Counted from the stretch's first letter, positions 45,700 through 54,884 are shown. The stretch: 64,000 nucleotides of DNA from Microbispora sp. H13382 (GCF_014161445.1 NZ_JABBXA010000024.1:1-64000); one strand, 5' to 3'. Notes: a model not told the origin generated them from the letters alone. Translations and numbers: made by a program.

Positions 45700-46827
45700 G
45701 TTGTGCTCCTTTCAGTCGGCCCAGGGCCGGAGAGTGCACGGCGTTCACACCATGCGTGGCCATGAGAGGGTCGCTTGCGGGGGCTTCGCGGCGGCGGGAA
45801 ACAGCTTCCCGGAGGCAGGCCGCCGTGGGACGGGGACGCTCCCGCCGTACGAATCGCATTTCGGCAGGGGCGTTCAGCCCTCGGTACAGGGTTTTCCGCG
45901 TCTACCGGCGGCGGACCGTCGCGCTCATGATGCGGCCGCGCATACGGTCACGGTTCGTGCGAATGGAAGTGTGACGGACACGGACGGCCGCAGCGCCGTG
46001 ACGTCCCCACCTGGACCAGGAACGGGACGCACCGGCCCGGCGTAGGCCGGGCGGACGCCGGCCGGCGGACAGCGCGACCGCGACGTCCCGTCCCGCGGCT
46101 ACCGCCTGTGCCGCGGATCTGCCGAGGTGTTCGAGCGGCGCCGATGTGTCACGCGGCGCCGGGTGGACCACCGGTCACGCCAGACAACGTCACGGCGAGC
46201 CCCCGCCGCCGTGCCTAGTGGCCTGCCTGTCATGCTGAGTGTGCTCCTCACTGATCAAGCGGTGGGGTAGGTCGGAAAGCCCCGTCCGCGGCTCGAGCGA
46301 CAGGCTCGGCAGGAAACCGCCTCTCTCATGGAGACGGCGAAAACCCCCGGCGGCTTCGGAGCCGCATTCTCTCGGCCCCCGTCCGTCTTTACCGAGCCAG
46401 CGGGCGCCTGACGTCCTTTTGAGCCCCCGTGCTCATTCCGTCGAGAACGAGTCAATCATGGCGCAATGGACCGGGTCAACCATTTAAGGTTAACGCCGGA
46501 ATTCGAGTGCACATCCGGCGGAATAAGGACTTCCGCTAAGTCTGTATGGGTCATCTCATTCGACTTCGGATATACGCTGCGTGCGCGGCCGATCACTTGT
46601 GACCGTGATCGTGTCGCTCGTCGCACGGCTTCCGCGGTTCATTTCGAACGGTGCTGTGAGAATGACAACACCGGAGGCCGGCGACAATCGTCGCCGGCCT
46701 CCGGTGTCGTGCTTGAACGAGTGAATAATGGTGAACAAAAGCGCCGTCGTAAATGACGGGAATCGGGCCCGGAAATGCGAACAGAAGAGGCCGCGGGACG
46801 CATCCCGCCGGGTCTCGGCGGCGGCCG
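45700..46827. other. 1.1-kb apparently non-coding, AT-richer region
   Basis: No open frame here shows family similarity, codon bias or start signals. Between 46440 and 46640 the sequence is clearly more AT-rich than the rest of the window. It includes GTCAACCATTTAAGGTTAAC at about 46476-46495, an imperfect dyad that could be an operator. The strong hairpin at 46668-46707 lies near the right end. The left part must contain the promoter of the NRPS operon. Signs of a transfer boundary are plausible, but no repeat ends or mobile gene were found. Confidence 0.5.
46668..46707. terminator. Perfect 18-bp hairpin
   Basis: ACACCGGAGGCCGGCGAC (46668-46685) pairs perfectly with its complement at 46690-46707 around an AATC loop. 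It lies about 120 bases beyond the stop of the dehydrogenase gene on the minus strand, where a GTTGTCATTCTC tail follows. It may be a terminator for that operon or an insulator for the NRPS side. Confidence 0.6.
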
Positions 46828-47697
46828 TTATGCCGAGGCGGCCGGACTGGCGGCGAAGCCGGCGAAGTAGCCGGCCACCATGTCGTCGTCCCCGTGTCCC
46901 TGCGCTTCGGCCCGGCGGAACCGTTCACCGGCCGCCTCGGCCAGGTCCACCGCGATCCCGGCGGTCGCGGCGGCCTCGGCGATGAGCCGGGTGTCCTTCT
47001 CGGCGTTGCGCACGGTGAAGCTGGGAGAGTAGTCCCCGCTGATCACGGCCTTCATCTTCGCCTGGAGGTAGGGGCTGTCCATCGGCCCCCCTGTGATCAC
47101 CTGGCCGAACAGCGCCGGATCCACGCCAAGTCCTTCGGCCAGGGCGAGCGCCTCGGCCAGCACGGAGGTCAGTGCGATTCCGAAGCCGACCGTCGTGAGC
47201 TTGAGCCGGGTGGCCGCTCCCACTTCCCCCACCCACAGCGTCTTGCTGCCGATCGCGGAGAAGACGGGGGTGAGGCGCTCGTCAGCGGGTCCGGCGGCGA
47301 GGACGACCAGGGTCCCCGCCTCCGCCGGTTGCCGGGTGCCCTGCACGGGCGCGTCGACGAACACGAGTCCGTGCGACCTGGCGAAGGCGTCGAGACGTTC
47401 GATGGCGGCCACACCGACCGTGCTCATCTGCGCCCACACCTGTCCGGCCCGCAGCCCGGGAGCGGCGGCGGCCATGGCCTCGCCGACCGCGTCGCCGTCG
47501 GTCAGCATGGTGATCACGACATCCGCGCCGGATACGGCCTCGGCCGGGTCCGAGGCGACGAAGGCGCCGTCGCTCCGCAGCGGCAGCGCCTTCTCCTCGG
47601 TCCTGTTCCACACCCTTACCTCAAGGCCGGCCTTGGCCAGGTTGCGCGCCATTGCCGCGCCCATGATCCCCGTGCCCAGCAGTGCGACGGTGGCCAT
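46828..47697 (-). CDS. NAD(P)-dependent 3-hydroxyisobutyrate dehydrogenase-like oxidoreductase
   Basis: 289 residues. The N-terminal Rossmann motif is TVALLGTGIMGAAMARNLAKAGLEVRVWNRT. The beta-hydroxyacid dehydrogenase substrate motif appears as FVDAPVQGTRQPAEAGTL, and the catalytic-lysine region as KLTTVGFGIALTSVLAEAL. The length is standard for the family. AGAGG precedes the ATG at 47697, 2 bases after the TetR stop, so the two are one operon. The substrate could be a hydroxyacid or an imine (imine reductases share this fold). Confidence 0.8.
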   Translation of the reverse strand: MATVALLGTGIMGAAMARNLAKAGLEVRVWNRTEEKALPLRSDGAFVASDPAEAVSGADVVITMLTDGDAVGEAMAAAAPGLRAGQVWAQMSTVGVAAIERLDAFARSHGLVFVDAPVQGTRQPAEAGTLVVLAAGPADERLTPVFSAIGSKTLWVGEVGAATRLKLTTVGFGIALTSVLAEALALAEGLGVDPALFGQVITGGPMDSPYLQAKMKAVISGDYSPSFTVRNAEKDTRLIAEAAATAGIAVDLAEAAGERFRRAEAQGHGDDDMVAGYFAGFAASPAASA

Positions 47698-47699
47698 AG

Positions 47700-48296
47700 T
47701 CAACCTCTTTCTTTATTGAACAGTACAGATAGCACCAGGTCGACCACCGCCACCAGCCGGCGCCGGTCGGCTCCGGCCTTGCCCTGGACGCGCAACCCCT
47801 GAATCGTCGTCATGACGAGGTCGGCCATCGCGGTCACGTCGGCGTCCGGAGGCAACTCGCCGCGCTCGCGGGCGCGGCGCAGCACGGCGGTTATGGACAT
47901 GGCGTTCCGGTCGAGCGCCTCGCCGACCACGCGACCGGCCACCAGATCGTGCGGCAGTCGCTCGGTCGCGGTGTTGGTGATCAGGCAACCGCGCCGCTCC
48001 GGATCGCAGACCGTCTCTTCCACCAGCCAAATGAGCAGGTCGCGGAGGACTTCGCGGGCCGGGGCCGCGCTCGCCAGGCGGGTGGCGATGTCGGATGTGG
48101 CCTGCGCGGCGTAGCGGCGTAGCGCGGCCTCGTAGAGACCGTCCTTGCTGCCGAAGGCCGCATACAGCGAGCCGCGGCCGATCCCGGTGGCCTCGACCAG
48201 GTCCTGGACCGATGCCGCGGCGTATCCCTTGCGCCAGAAGACGTCCACCGCGCGGTCGAGCACCGTGTCGGTGTCGAACTCCCTCGCCCGTGCCAT
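47700..48296 (-). CDS. TetR-family transcriptional regulator
   Basis: 198 residues. The TetR N-terminal HTH is clear: FDTDTVLDRAVDVFWRKGYAAASVQDLVEATGIGRGSLYAAFGSKDGLY. The C-terminal ligand domain holds CDPERRGCLITNTATE, seen in the AcrR/YcdC-like branch with C-terminal TetR_C_16-type domain. It is immediately upstream of and coupled to the dehydrogenase gene, which it probably regulates. Confidence 0.85.
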   Translation of the reverse strand: MARAREFDTDTVLDRAVDVFWRKGYAAASVQDLVEATGIGRGSLYAAFGSKDGLYEAALRRYAAQATSDIATRLASAAPAREVLRDLLIWLVEETVCDPERRGCLITNTATERLPHDLVAGRVVGEALDRNAMSITAVLRRARERGELPPDADVTAMADLVMTTIQGLRVQGKAGADRRRLVAVVDLVLSVLFNKERG

Positions 48297-48399
48297 GCGC
48301 CCATCTTATTGCTTCTGTGGAACGAAAGGTCAAGTATCGCGGTGCGTCCCGTGGCGACCGGACGGTTCATTTCCGGACTGACGCGAAGTCCCGCGCCCG

Positions 48400-48448
48400 C
48401 TTATGGATGCCGGCGGTTCAGCAGGGTGACGGTGAGCTGATCCATAAG
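48400..48448 (+). promoter_or_regulatory. Long-range inverted repeat in the metE leader
   Basis: CTTATGGAT (48400-48408) and ATCCATAAG (48440-48448) can pair around 31 bases. GCCCG just outside the left arm can extend the stem with CGGGC after a 2-base bulge. It lies 81-129 bases before metE. It could be an RNA hairpin or paired operators. It does not show the B12-box or SAM-IV features I would expect in a known riboswitch. Confidence 0.4.
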
Positions 48449-48528
48449 CACGGGCAATGGATCGGGTCGGGAGCGGGTCCGGCGCGGGGAGGATGCGGGG
48501 CGTCCTGCCTGACGAACGAGGAGTCGTG

Positions 48529-50802
48529 ATGACGTCGTCTTTTCCCGCGTCGACCGTGCTGGGGTATCCGAGGATCGGCCCCGATCGGGAGTTGAAGCGG
48601 GCGCTGGAGTCGTACTGGGAGCAGCGCACGAGCCGGGGAGATCTGGAGAGTACGGCGCGGCGTCTGCGGGAGGACTCCTGGCGGCGGCTCGCCGCGCTGG
48701 GCCTGGAGGGGCTGCCGTCGAACACGTTCTCCTACTACGACCAGGTCCTCGACACGGCGGTGCTCCTGGGCGCGGTGCCCGAGCGTTACCGGCAGGACGA
48801 CGACCTGGCGACCTACTTCGCGATGGCCCGTGGCGCCGAGGGAATCCCCCCGCTGCGCATGACCAAGTGGTTCGACACCAACTACCACTACATCGTCCCG
48901 GAGATCGGCCCGGAGACGGTCTTCTCCCTCGACGCGGCCAAGCCGCTGGCCGAGGTGCGCGAGGCTCGGGCGCTGGGGCTGGAGACCCGGCCGGTGGTGG
49001 TCGGGCCGGTGACGTTCCTGCTGCTGGCGCAGGCCACGCCTGGCAGCCCCGGCGGGTTCGCCCCGCTCGACCGGCTGGACGACGTCGTCGAGGTGTACGC
49101 GCGGCTGCTCGCCGAACTGGCCGCGGAGGGCGTCGGCTGGGTGCAGTTGGACGAGCCCGCCCTGGTCGCCGACCGCACCCCCGCCGAGCTGGCCGCGGTC
49201 GAGGCGGCCTACGGACGGCTGGGACGGTTGGAGAACCGGCCCGCGCTGCTGGTCGCCTCCTACTTCGGGGACCTAGGCGACGCGCTGCCGGTGCTGGCCG
49301 CGACGCCGGTCGAGGCCGTCGCCCTGGACCTCGTCCGGGGCACGGCACACGGCGTGGACGCGCTGGCCGGCAAGACGGTCGTCGCCGGTGTGGTGTCGGG
49401 CCGCGACGTGTGGCGGACCGACCGGGACCGGGCGCTGGCCACGCTGCTCGCCGTACGGGAGCGCGCCGGCCGGGTGGCGGTGGGCACGTCGTGCTCGCTG
49501 CTGCACGTGCCGTACGACGTGGAGCGGGAGACCGGCCTCGATCCCGCGCTGCGGGAGCGGCTGGCGTTCGCCGAGCAGAAGGTCGCCGAGGTGGTCGAGC
49601 TGGCGGACCTGCTCGCCGCCGCACCCCGCCGTCATGCACCCCGCCGTCATGCACCCGGCCGTCATGCACCCGGCCTTTATGCACCCCGCCGTCATGTGCC
49701 CGGACAGCCCGCGGCCCAGGGCCGTCCGCACGCGTCCGGACGCCGGACCGCGCAGGGCCGCGCTCCCTACCCCGTACGGGCGGCCGCGCAGGCCGAGCAC
49801 CTCAAGCTGCCGATTCTCCCGGTCACCACGATCGGCTCGTTCCCCCAGACGGGCGAACTGCGCCGCGCCAGGGCCGCGCTGGCGGCCGGGGAGATCGGCG
49901 AGGCGGCGTACGAGGGCATGCTCCGCACGGAGATCGAGCGGGTGATCGCACTGCAGGAGCGGCTCGGGCTGGACGTCCTCGTGCACGGCGAGGCCGAGCG
50001 CAACGACATGGTGCAGTATTTCGCCGAGCACCTCGACGGCTTCGCCGTCACCCGGCACGGCTGGGTTCAGTCGTACGGCTCGCGCTGCACCCGCCCGCCC
50101 ATCCTGCACGGCGACGTACGGCGGCCCGAGCCGATCACCGTCCGCTGGGCGCGGTACGCGCAGTCGCTCACGAGCAAGCCGGTCAAGGGCATGCTCACCG
50201 GCCCGGTGACGATCGTGGCGTGGTCGTTCGTCCGCGACGACCTGCCGCTGCGCGAGGTGGTCCTCCAGGTCGCCGACGCCGTGCGGGAGGAGGTGGGCGA
50301 CCTCGAGGAGGCGGGCATCCGCGTCATCCAGGTCGACGAGCCGGCCCTGCGGGAACTGGTGCCGCTGCGGCGTGCCGAGCAGGACGCGTACCTGGAGTGG
50401 GCCGTCGCGGCCTACCGATGGGCCACCTCGGGCGCGGATGAGTGCACGCAGATCCACACGCACCTGTGCTACTCGGACGCCGACCAGATCCTCGCCGCGA
50501 TCGACGCCCTCGACGCCGACGTCACGAGCATCGAGTCGGCACGCTCGCGGGGGCGGCTGCTCGGGGCGGTCGGCGACTTCTCCCGGGGGCTCGGACCGGG
50601 GGTGTACGACATCCACTCGCCGCGCGTCCCGGGCGCCGACGAGGTGGAGGGCCTGCTCACGGAGGCGCTGCGGGCGGTGCCCGCCGAGCGGCTCTGGGTG
50701 AACCCGGACTGCGGGCTGAAGACCCGCTCGTACGAGCAGGTCGAGGCCGCGCTCGCAGGCGTCGTCGAATCGGCCGCCCGCCTGCGTGCGCGGCACGCCT
50801 GA
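48529..50802 (+). CDS. metE: Cobalamin-independent methionine synthase
   Basis: 757 residues. The N-terminal half (from TVLGYPRIGPDRELKRALESYW) and the catalytic C-terminal half (from LPILPVTTIGSFPQT) are both present. Zinc ligands fall in QIHTHLCYSD and NPDCGLKTR. It transfers a methyl group from methyl-THF(Glu)n to homocysteine. GAGGAG precedes the ATG at 48529. The interdomain linker is unusual: about 55 Arg/His/Pro/Ala residues encoded by a 15-bp tandem repeat (49621-49695). The reading frame is intact, so the enzyme may still work. Confidence 0.93.
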   Translation: MTSSFPASTVLGYPRIGPDRELKRALESYWEQRTSRGDLESTARRLREDSWRRLAALGLEGLPSNTFSYYDQVLDTAVLLGAVPERYRQDDDLATYFAMARGAEGIPPLRMTKWFDTNYHYIVPEIGPETVFSLDAAKPLAEVREARALGLETRPVVVGPVTFLLLAQATPGSPGGFAPLDRLDDVVEVYARLLAELAAEGVGWVQLDEPALVADRTPAELAAVEAAYGRLGRLENRPALLVASYFGDLGDALPVLAATPVEAVALDLVRGTAHGVDALAGKTVVAGVVSGRDVWRTDRDRALATLLAVRERAGRVAVGTSCSLLHVPYDVERETGLDPALRERLAFAEQKVAEVVELADLLAAAPRRHAPRRHAPGRHAPGLYAPRRHVPGQPAAQGRPHASGRRTAQGRAPYPVRAAAQAEHLKLPILPVTTIGSFPQTGELRRARAALAAGEIGEAAYEGMLRTEIERVIALQERLGLDVLVHGEAERNDMVQYFAEHLDGFAVTRHGWVQSYGSRCTRPPILHGDVRRPEPITVRWARYAQSLTSKPVKGMLTGPVTIVAWSFVRDDLPLREVVLQVADAVREEVGDLEEAGIRVIQVDEPALRELVPLRRAEQDAYLEWAVAAYRWATSGADECTQIHTHLCYSDADQILAAIDALDADVTSIESARSRGRLLGAVGDFSRGLGPGVYDIHSPRVPGADEVEGLLTEALRAVPAERLWVNPDCGLKTRSYEQVEAALAGVVESAARLRARHA
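49621..49695 (+). repeat. Five 15-bp tandem repeats inside metE
   Basis: Units at 49621, 49636, 49651, 49666 and 49681 follow the pattern GCACCCCGCCGTCAT with one to three changes in units 3 and 4. Each encodes five residues of RRHAP type. The repeats keep the metE frame because 15 is divisible by 3, and they fall in the loop joining the two barrel domains. Confidence 0.9.
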
Positions 50803-50812
50803 GCACGCTCAG
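50799..50812. terminator. Small hairpin shared by two convergent stops
   Basis: CTGAGCACGCTCAG is a 6-bp stem with a 2-base gap that includes the TGA stop of metE and the stop of the response regulator on the other strand. The convergent genes are separated by only 6 bases. A weak bidirectional terminator is possible. Confidence 0.3.
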
Positions 50813-51483
50813 CGGGGCTTGACGGAACCCCGGGCGACCACCAGGCCGGATTCGTAGGCGAAGACGACGAGCTGGGCGCGGTCCCGCGCGCCCAGCTTCG
50901 TCATCGCCCTGCTGACGTGGGTCTTGGCGGTGAACGGGCTGATCACCATGTGCGCGGCGATCTCCTCGTTGGTGAGGCCGCGCGCGACCAGGGCGACGAC
51001 CTCCCGTTCGCGGTTCGTGAGCTCCCCGAGGGCGGCCGTCGGCACGGCGTCCGGCGGGCGGGAGACGTACTCGCTGATCAGCGTCCGGGTGACGGCCGGG
51101 GACAGCAGGGCGTCGCCGCGCGCCGCGACCCTGATCGCCTGGAGGAGCTCCACGGGTTCGGTGTCCTTGAGCAGGAACCCGCTCGCGCCCGCCCGCAGCG
51201 CGTCGAACACGTACCGGTCGAGCCCGTAGTTGGTCAGCATCACTACGCGCGTCGCGCTCAGGCGGGGGTCGGCGGCGATGCGGCGGGTCGTCTCGATGCC
51301 GTCCATGACGGGCATCTGGATGTCCACGAGCGCGACGTCGGGCACGTGCCGCTCGGCCAGCGCAAGGCCCTGGCCGCCGTCGCCCGCCTCGCCGACCACC
51401 TCGATGCCCTCCTCGGCGTCGAGCAGCGCCCGGAACCCGGCCCGGATGAGCGCCTGGTCGTCCACGAGCAGCACTCTGATCAC
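50809..51483 (-). CDS. NarL/LuxR-type response regulator
   Basis: 224 residues from a GTG at 51483 (GGAGGG upstream). The receiver domain has the phospho-acceptor D54 (VALVDIQMPVMDG) and K near 106 (FLLKDTEP). A LuxR HTH lies at about 155-215 (LTNREREVVALVARGLTNEEIAAHMVISPFTAKTHVSRAMTKLG). It overlaps the kinase gene by 4 bases (GTGA), a classic two-component pair. Target genes are not evident locally. Confidence 0.9.
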   Translation of the reverse strand: MIRVLLVDDQALIRAGFRALLDAEEGIEVVGEAGDGGQGLALAERHVPDVALVDIQMPVMDGIETTRRIAADPRLSATRVVMLTNYGLDRYVFDALRAGASGFLLKDTEPVELLQAIRVAARGDALLSPAVTRTLISEYVSRPPDAVPTAALGELTNREREVVALVARGLTNEEIAAHMVISPFTAKTHVSRAMTKLGARDRAQLVVFAYESGLVVARGSVKPR

Positions 51484-52820
51484 GTCGCACCCTCCTCGAC
51501 CGCGAGCACGCCGTCGCCGAACCCGGTCGCCGCGGCCGTGAGCGGCAGCTCGGCGTGGACGGTGAAACCGCCCTCCGGCCCCGGACCGGCCTGGAGCCGC
51601 CCGCCGAGCGCGGACACCCGCTCCCGCATGCCGGTGAGGCCGACGCCCGTGCCGGCCGCGCCGGGCCGCTCCGGGCCGGCCGGCACGTCGGGCAGGCCGC
51701 GGCCGTCGTCCTCGACGCGTACGACGAGGGCGCCGGGCCGGTAGCCGACGTGCACGGACGCCGAGGCGGGGCCCGCGTGCCGCGCCACGTTGGTGAGCGC
51801 CTCCTGCACGATCCGGTAGGCGGCCAGGTCGACCTCGGGCGGCAGGGCGCAGGGCGTGCCGGTGACCGCCAGCGTCGCGGGCACGCCCGCCGATCGCGCC
51901 CGCTCGACCAGCTCGCCGATCCGGTCGGCCCGGGCCGTGCCGGGGGCGTCGTCGGCGCCGGGTTCGCGCAGCACCTCCAGCGTCGCGCGCAGCTCCCGCA
52001 TGGCGTCGGCGCTCGCGTCCTGGATGGCCAGCAGCGCGGGCGGCAGGTCCTCTCCCCGCTTGCGCGCCAGATGGACGGCCACCCCGGCCTGCACCTTGAT
52101 GATGGAGATGCTGTGGGTGAGCGAGTCGTGCAGCTCCCTGGCGATGCGCAGCCGCTCCTCGCCGGCCCGGCGCAGCGCGGCCTCCTCGCGGGTGCGCTCC
52201 GCCTCGATGGCGCGCTGCTCGGCCTGGCGCAGGTAGGCCCGCCGCTGCCGGGAGACGACCCCCGCCACGTTGGCGGCGACGAACCAGCCGAGCAGCAGGC
52301 CGACCCGGTCCACCACCTCGCGCGGGGTCCGTGTGCCGAGGTCCGACAGCTCCACCAGCAGGACACCGGCGAGGTAGACCGCGCTCGCCGACGCCGCCCA
52401 CACGCGCCGGCCGGCGTTCGCGGCGGAGAAGACGGTGATCATCACGGGGAAGGCGGTCGCGGTCTCGGGGGGCACCCGCACGGCGTAGGCCAGCATGCAG
52501 GCCGCCGAGACGACGAGCGCGGTCACCGGCGCCGTCCGTCGAACGGCCAGGGCGGCGGACCCGCCCACCAGGAGCAGGTAGCCCACCACCCCCACCCGCG
52601 CCGGGCCGCTCGGCGCGCCGGGCAGCAGAGTCCCGCCCGCGAGCAGCGCCGCCATGACGCCCGCGATCGCGGCGTCCGCGGCGTACGTCCCGGACAGGCG
52701 CCGCGCACCTGTCCTGCTGTCCGGCGGAGCCGGTGCGACCACGTCGGTGCCAGGGGACGCCTTCTGATCCGGGGAGACGGGTGGGCCGGGGGAGGCCTGC
52801 CGTCCGCGATCGCCGTCCAT
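51480..52820 (-). CDS. NarL/DesK-type sensor histidine kinase
   Basis: 446 residues from the ATG at 52820. About four to five membrane helices lie in residues 45-190, followed by a coiled linker. The HisKA_3 box has H231 (ARELHDSLTHSISIIKVQAG), and the HATPase region shows QEALTNVARHAG and EDDGRGLPD. The N-terminal 40 residues are Pro/Ser-rich and cytosolic. No extracellular sensor domain is visible, so the signal may be membrane-borne. It partners the response regulator encoded next. Confidence 0.87.
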   Translation of the reverse strand: MDGDRGRQASPGPPVSPDQKASPGTDVVAPAPPDSRTGARRLSGTYAADAAIAGVMAALLAGGTLLPGAPSGPARVGVVGYLLLVGGSAALAVRRTAPVTALVVSAACMLAYAVRVPPETATAFPVMITVFSAANAGRRVWAASASAVYLAGVLLVELSDLGTRTPREVVDRVGLLLGWFVAANVAGVVSRQRRAYLRQAEQRAIEAERTREEAALRRAGEERLRIARELHDSLTHSISIIKVQAGVAVHLARKRGEDLPPALLAIQDASADAMRELRATLEVLREPGADDAPGTARADRIGELVERARSAGVPATLAVTGTPCALPPEVDLAAYRIVQEALTNVARHAGPASASVHVGYRPGALVVRVEDDGRGLPDVPAGPERPGAAGTGVGLTGMRERVSALGGRLQAGPGPEGGFTVHAELPLTAAATGFGDGVLAVEEGAT

Positions 52821-53017
52821 GTGCGAAGCGTAAACCGTGACCGATTCGCGCCGCCTCCTCCCGGCGGACCGGTCCCGCACTACTCCCGCCGGAGTACGGC
52901 GGCCGCCTCCCGCCGTGCCGGGGAGCGGCGTGGAACGCCTTCCGCCGTACGACGACCGGGACGGCGGCGACCGGCAGGATCGGGCCGCATGACAGCACGA
53001 CCGATGGGGAGGCCAGG

Positions 53018-54025
53018 ATGCCCACGCCATACCGCTACGTGACCCCGGTGCCCAGGCAGGCGGCGACCGGCAGGGTGGCCGAGGTCTACGACCAGATCGC
53101 CCGGGATTTCGGCATGGCCCGCCTGCCGCTGTTCATGACGCTGTCTCCGGCTCCGGACGTGCTGGCGCCCACCTGGGCCGTGCTGCGCGAGTCGCTGCTC
53201 GCCGGGCAGGCTCCGAGGACGGCCAAGGAGGTCGTCGCCGCCGGGGTCTCTCTCGCCAACAAGTGCCCGTTCTGCGTGGACGCGCACACCGTGCTCCTGC
53301 ACGCGACCGGCGAGCACCGGCTCGCCGAGACCGTGGCGCGCGGGGAGACACCGTCCGATCCGGAGCACGCGCGGCTGTTCGCCTGGGCCACCGGCACGGC
53401 GACGGCCGGACAGGCGCCGCCGTGCCCGCCGGATCAGGCGGCCGAGCACGTCGGCACGGCCCTCGCCTTCCACTTCATCAACCGGATGGTGTCGTCGCTG
53501 CTGACCGGCGATCTCCTGCCGGCCGGCCTGCAGCGGTCCCGGCTCGTCCGCAACCTGGGCGGCAGGGCTCTGGCCAGGACGGTACGCCGCAGCCTGCCGC
53601 CGGGCGAGGCGCTGCCCCTGCTGCGGGGGCTGCCGTCGGGCAGGGTCCCGGCATGGGGGGCGGGCACGCCGGCCGGGACGGCGTTCGCCGCGTTGCACGC
53701 CACGGCGGGGGAGGGGGCCTCCCTCCTGGGCGGCACGGCCAGGGAGGCGGTCGTGGAGGCCGTCGCGGCCTGGGGCGGCGCGCACCCAGCTCTGTCCGGC
53801 TGGCCGTCCGGCCCGCTTGCGCAGGTCGCGCCCGCGGAGCGACCGGCGGCCCGGCTCGCGTTGCTGGCCGCCCTCGCGCCGTACCGGGTGACCGACGCCG
53901 ACGTCGCCGCCTGGCGGGAGGCCGGGGGCGGCCGGTCCGACGCCGACCTCGTGCGGCTGCTGGCACTCGGGGCGATCATCGCCGTGTGGCGGATCGAGGC
54001 CGCCCTCGCCGTGGCGACCTCCTGA
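53018..54025 (+). CDS. AhpD-fold (carboxymuconolactone decarboxylase family) protein
   Basis: 335 residues. The AhpD active-site motif is C83-x-x-C86 with H90 (LANKCPFCVDAHT), preceded by RTAKEVVAAGVS. The protein is about twice the length of AhpD; the C-terminal half repeats a helical pattern but lacks a second CxxC. It is likely a thiol-dependent peroxidatic or redox protein. GGAGG precedes the ATG at 53018. It is divergent from the histidine kinase with about 200 bases between. Confidence 0.75.
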   Translation: MPTPYRYVTPVPRQAATGRVAEVYDQIARDFGMARLPLFMTLSPAPDVLAPTWAVLRESLLAGQAPRTAKEVVAAGVSLANKCPFCVDAHTVLLHATGEHRLAETVARGETPSDPEHARLFAWATGTATAGQAPPCPPDQAAEHVGTALAFHFINRMVSSLLTGDLLPAGLQRSRLVRNLGGRALARTVRRSLPPGEALPLLRGLPSGRVPAWGAGTPAGTAFAALHATAGEGASLLGGTAREAVVEAVAAWGGAHPALSGWPSGPLAQVAPAERPAARLALLAALAPYRVTDADVAAWREAGGGRSDADLVRLLALGAIIAVWRIEAALAVATS

Positions 54026-54090
54026 CGCCGAGGGGCGCTCGTCCCCTGGGCCCAGCCCTGCGTACGGTCAGAGCGTGACCGGAAGGGAGG

Positions 54091-54873
54091 TCAGACCTCC
54101 AGCTCGCCGGACCAGACGGTCACCGCCTGCCCGGCGAGTTCGACCCGGTCGCCGCGCAGGGTCGTGCGCACGGTACCGCCGCGCTGCGACAGCTGTTCCC
54201 CGACGAGGGTGTGCCGGCCGAGTCTGCCCGACCAGTACGGCGCGAGCACGCAGTGGGCCGAGCCGGTGACCGGGTCCTCCGGCACGCCCACCCGGGGCCC
54301 GAAGAACCGGGAGACGTAGTCGGCGGAGGTGCCCTCGCCGGACGCCGTCACGATGACGCCTCTGGCCTCGACCTCGGCCAGCCGCGCCATGTCGGGGTCG
54401 ACGGCGCGCACCTCGTCGGCCGACCCGACCTCGACCAGGACGTCGAACCGGCTGCGCCCGGTCCACAGGGGTGTGAGCCCGAGGGCCTCGGCGAGGCCGT
54501 CCGGGGGCGGGCACGACGTGGCCGGATTCGCCGGGAAGTCCATCGTGATCAGGCCGTCGCCCGCCTGCTCGGTGGCGAGCACGCCGCTCTTCGTGGCGAA
54601 CTCCAGCCGCCCGGACTCGCCCAGGGAGTAGAGGACGTGCGCGGTGGCCAGGGTGGCGTGCCCGCACAGCGCGACCTCGACCGCCGGGGTGAACCAGCGC
54701 AGCGAGCGCGGCCCGTCGTCCTGCGCCAGCACGAAGGCCGTCTCCGAATGGCGCATCTCGGCGGCCACCGCCTGCATCCACTCGTCCGGCACGGTCTCGT
54801 CGAGGAGGCAGACCGCGGCGGGATTGCCCCGGAACGGCCGGTCGGTGAAGGAGTCCACGGTGAAGACGCGCAT
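54091..54873 (-). CDS. PhzF-family isomerase
   Basis: 260 residues. The family opening MRVFTVDSFTDRPFRGNPAAVCLLDE and the ETAFVL segment holding the catalytic Glu are present; GHATLATAHVLY and DPVTGSAHCVLAPYW complete the two-domain diaminopimelate-epimerase-like fold. Phenazine genes are absent, so this is one of the many PhzF homologues with unknown substrate. It sits 11 bases from the downstream ackA stop but on the same strand, so ackA may be transcribed first. Confidence 0.85.
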   Translation of the reverse strand: MRVFTVDSFTDRPFRGNPAAVCLLDETVPDEWMQAVAAEMRHSETAFVLAQDDGPRSLRWFTPAVEVALCGHATLATAHVLYSLGESGRLEFATKSGVLATEQAGDGLITMDFPANPATSCPPPDGLAEALGLTPLWTGRSRFDVLVEVGSADEVRAVDPDMARLAEVEARGVIVTASGEGTSADYVSRFFGPRVGVPEDPVTGSAHCVLAPYWSGRLGRHTLVGEQLSQRGGTVRTTLRGDRVELAGQAVTVWSGELEV

Positions 54874-54884
54874 GTCCGCGGATT

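Noticed and set aside
45902..46756. Several short open frames in the 1.1-kb gap
   Set aside because: No codon bias, ribosome binding site or recognisable domain; their compositions look random.
48400..48528. Cobalamin or SAM-IV riboswitch before metE
   Set aside because: I could not find the B12 box or the SAM-IV core; only the unassigned inverted repeat is present.
50809..53025. One long minus-strand frame covering the response regulator and the kinase gene
   Set aside because: The 5' two thirds read an Arg-rich nonsense frame over the kinase gene. The kinase has its own frame with a clear H box, and the response regulator starts at the GTG at 51483.
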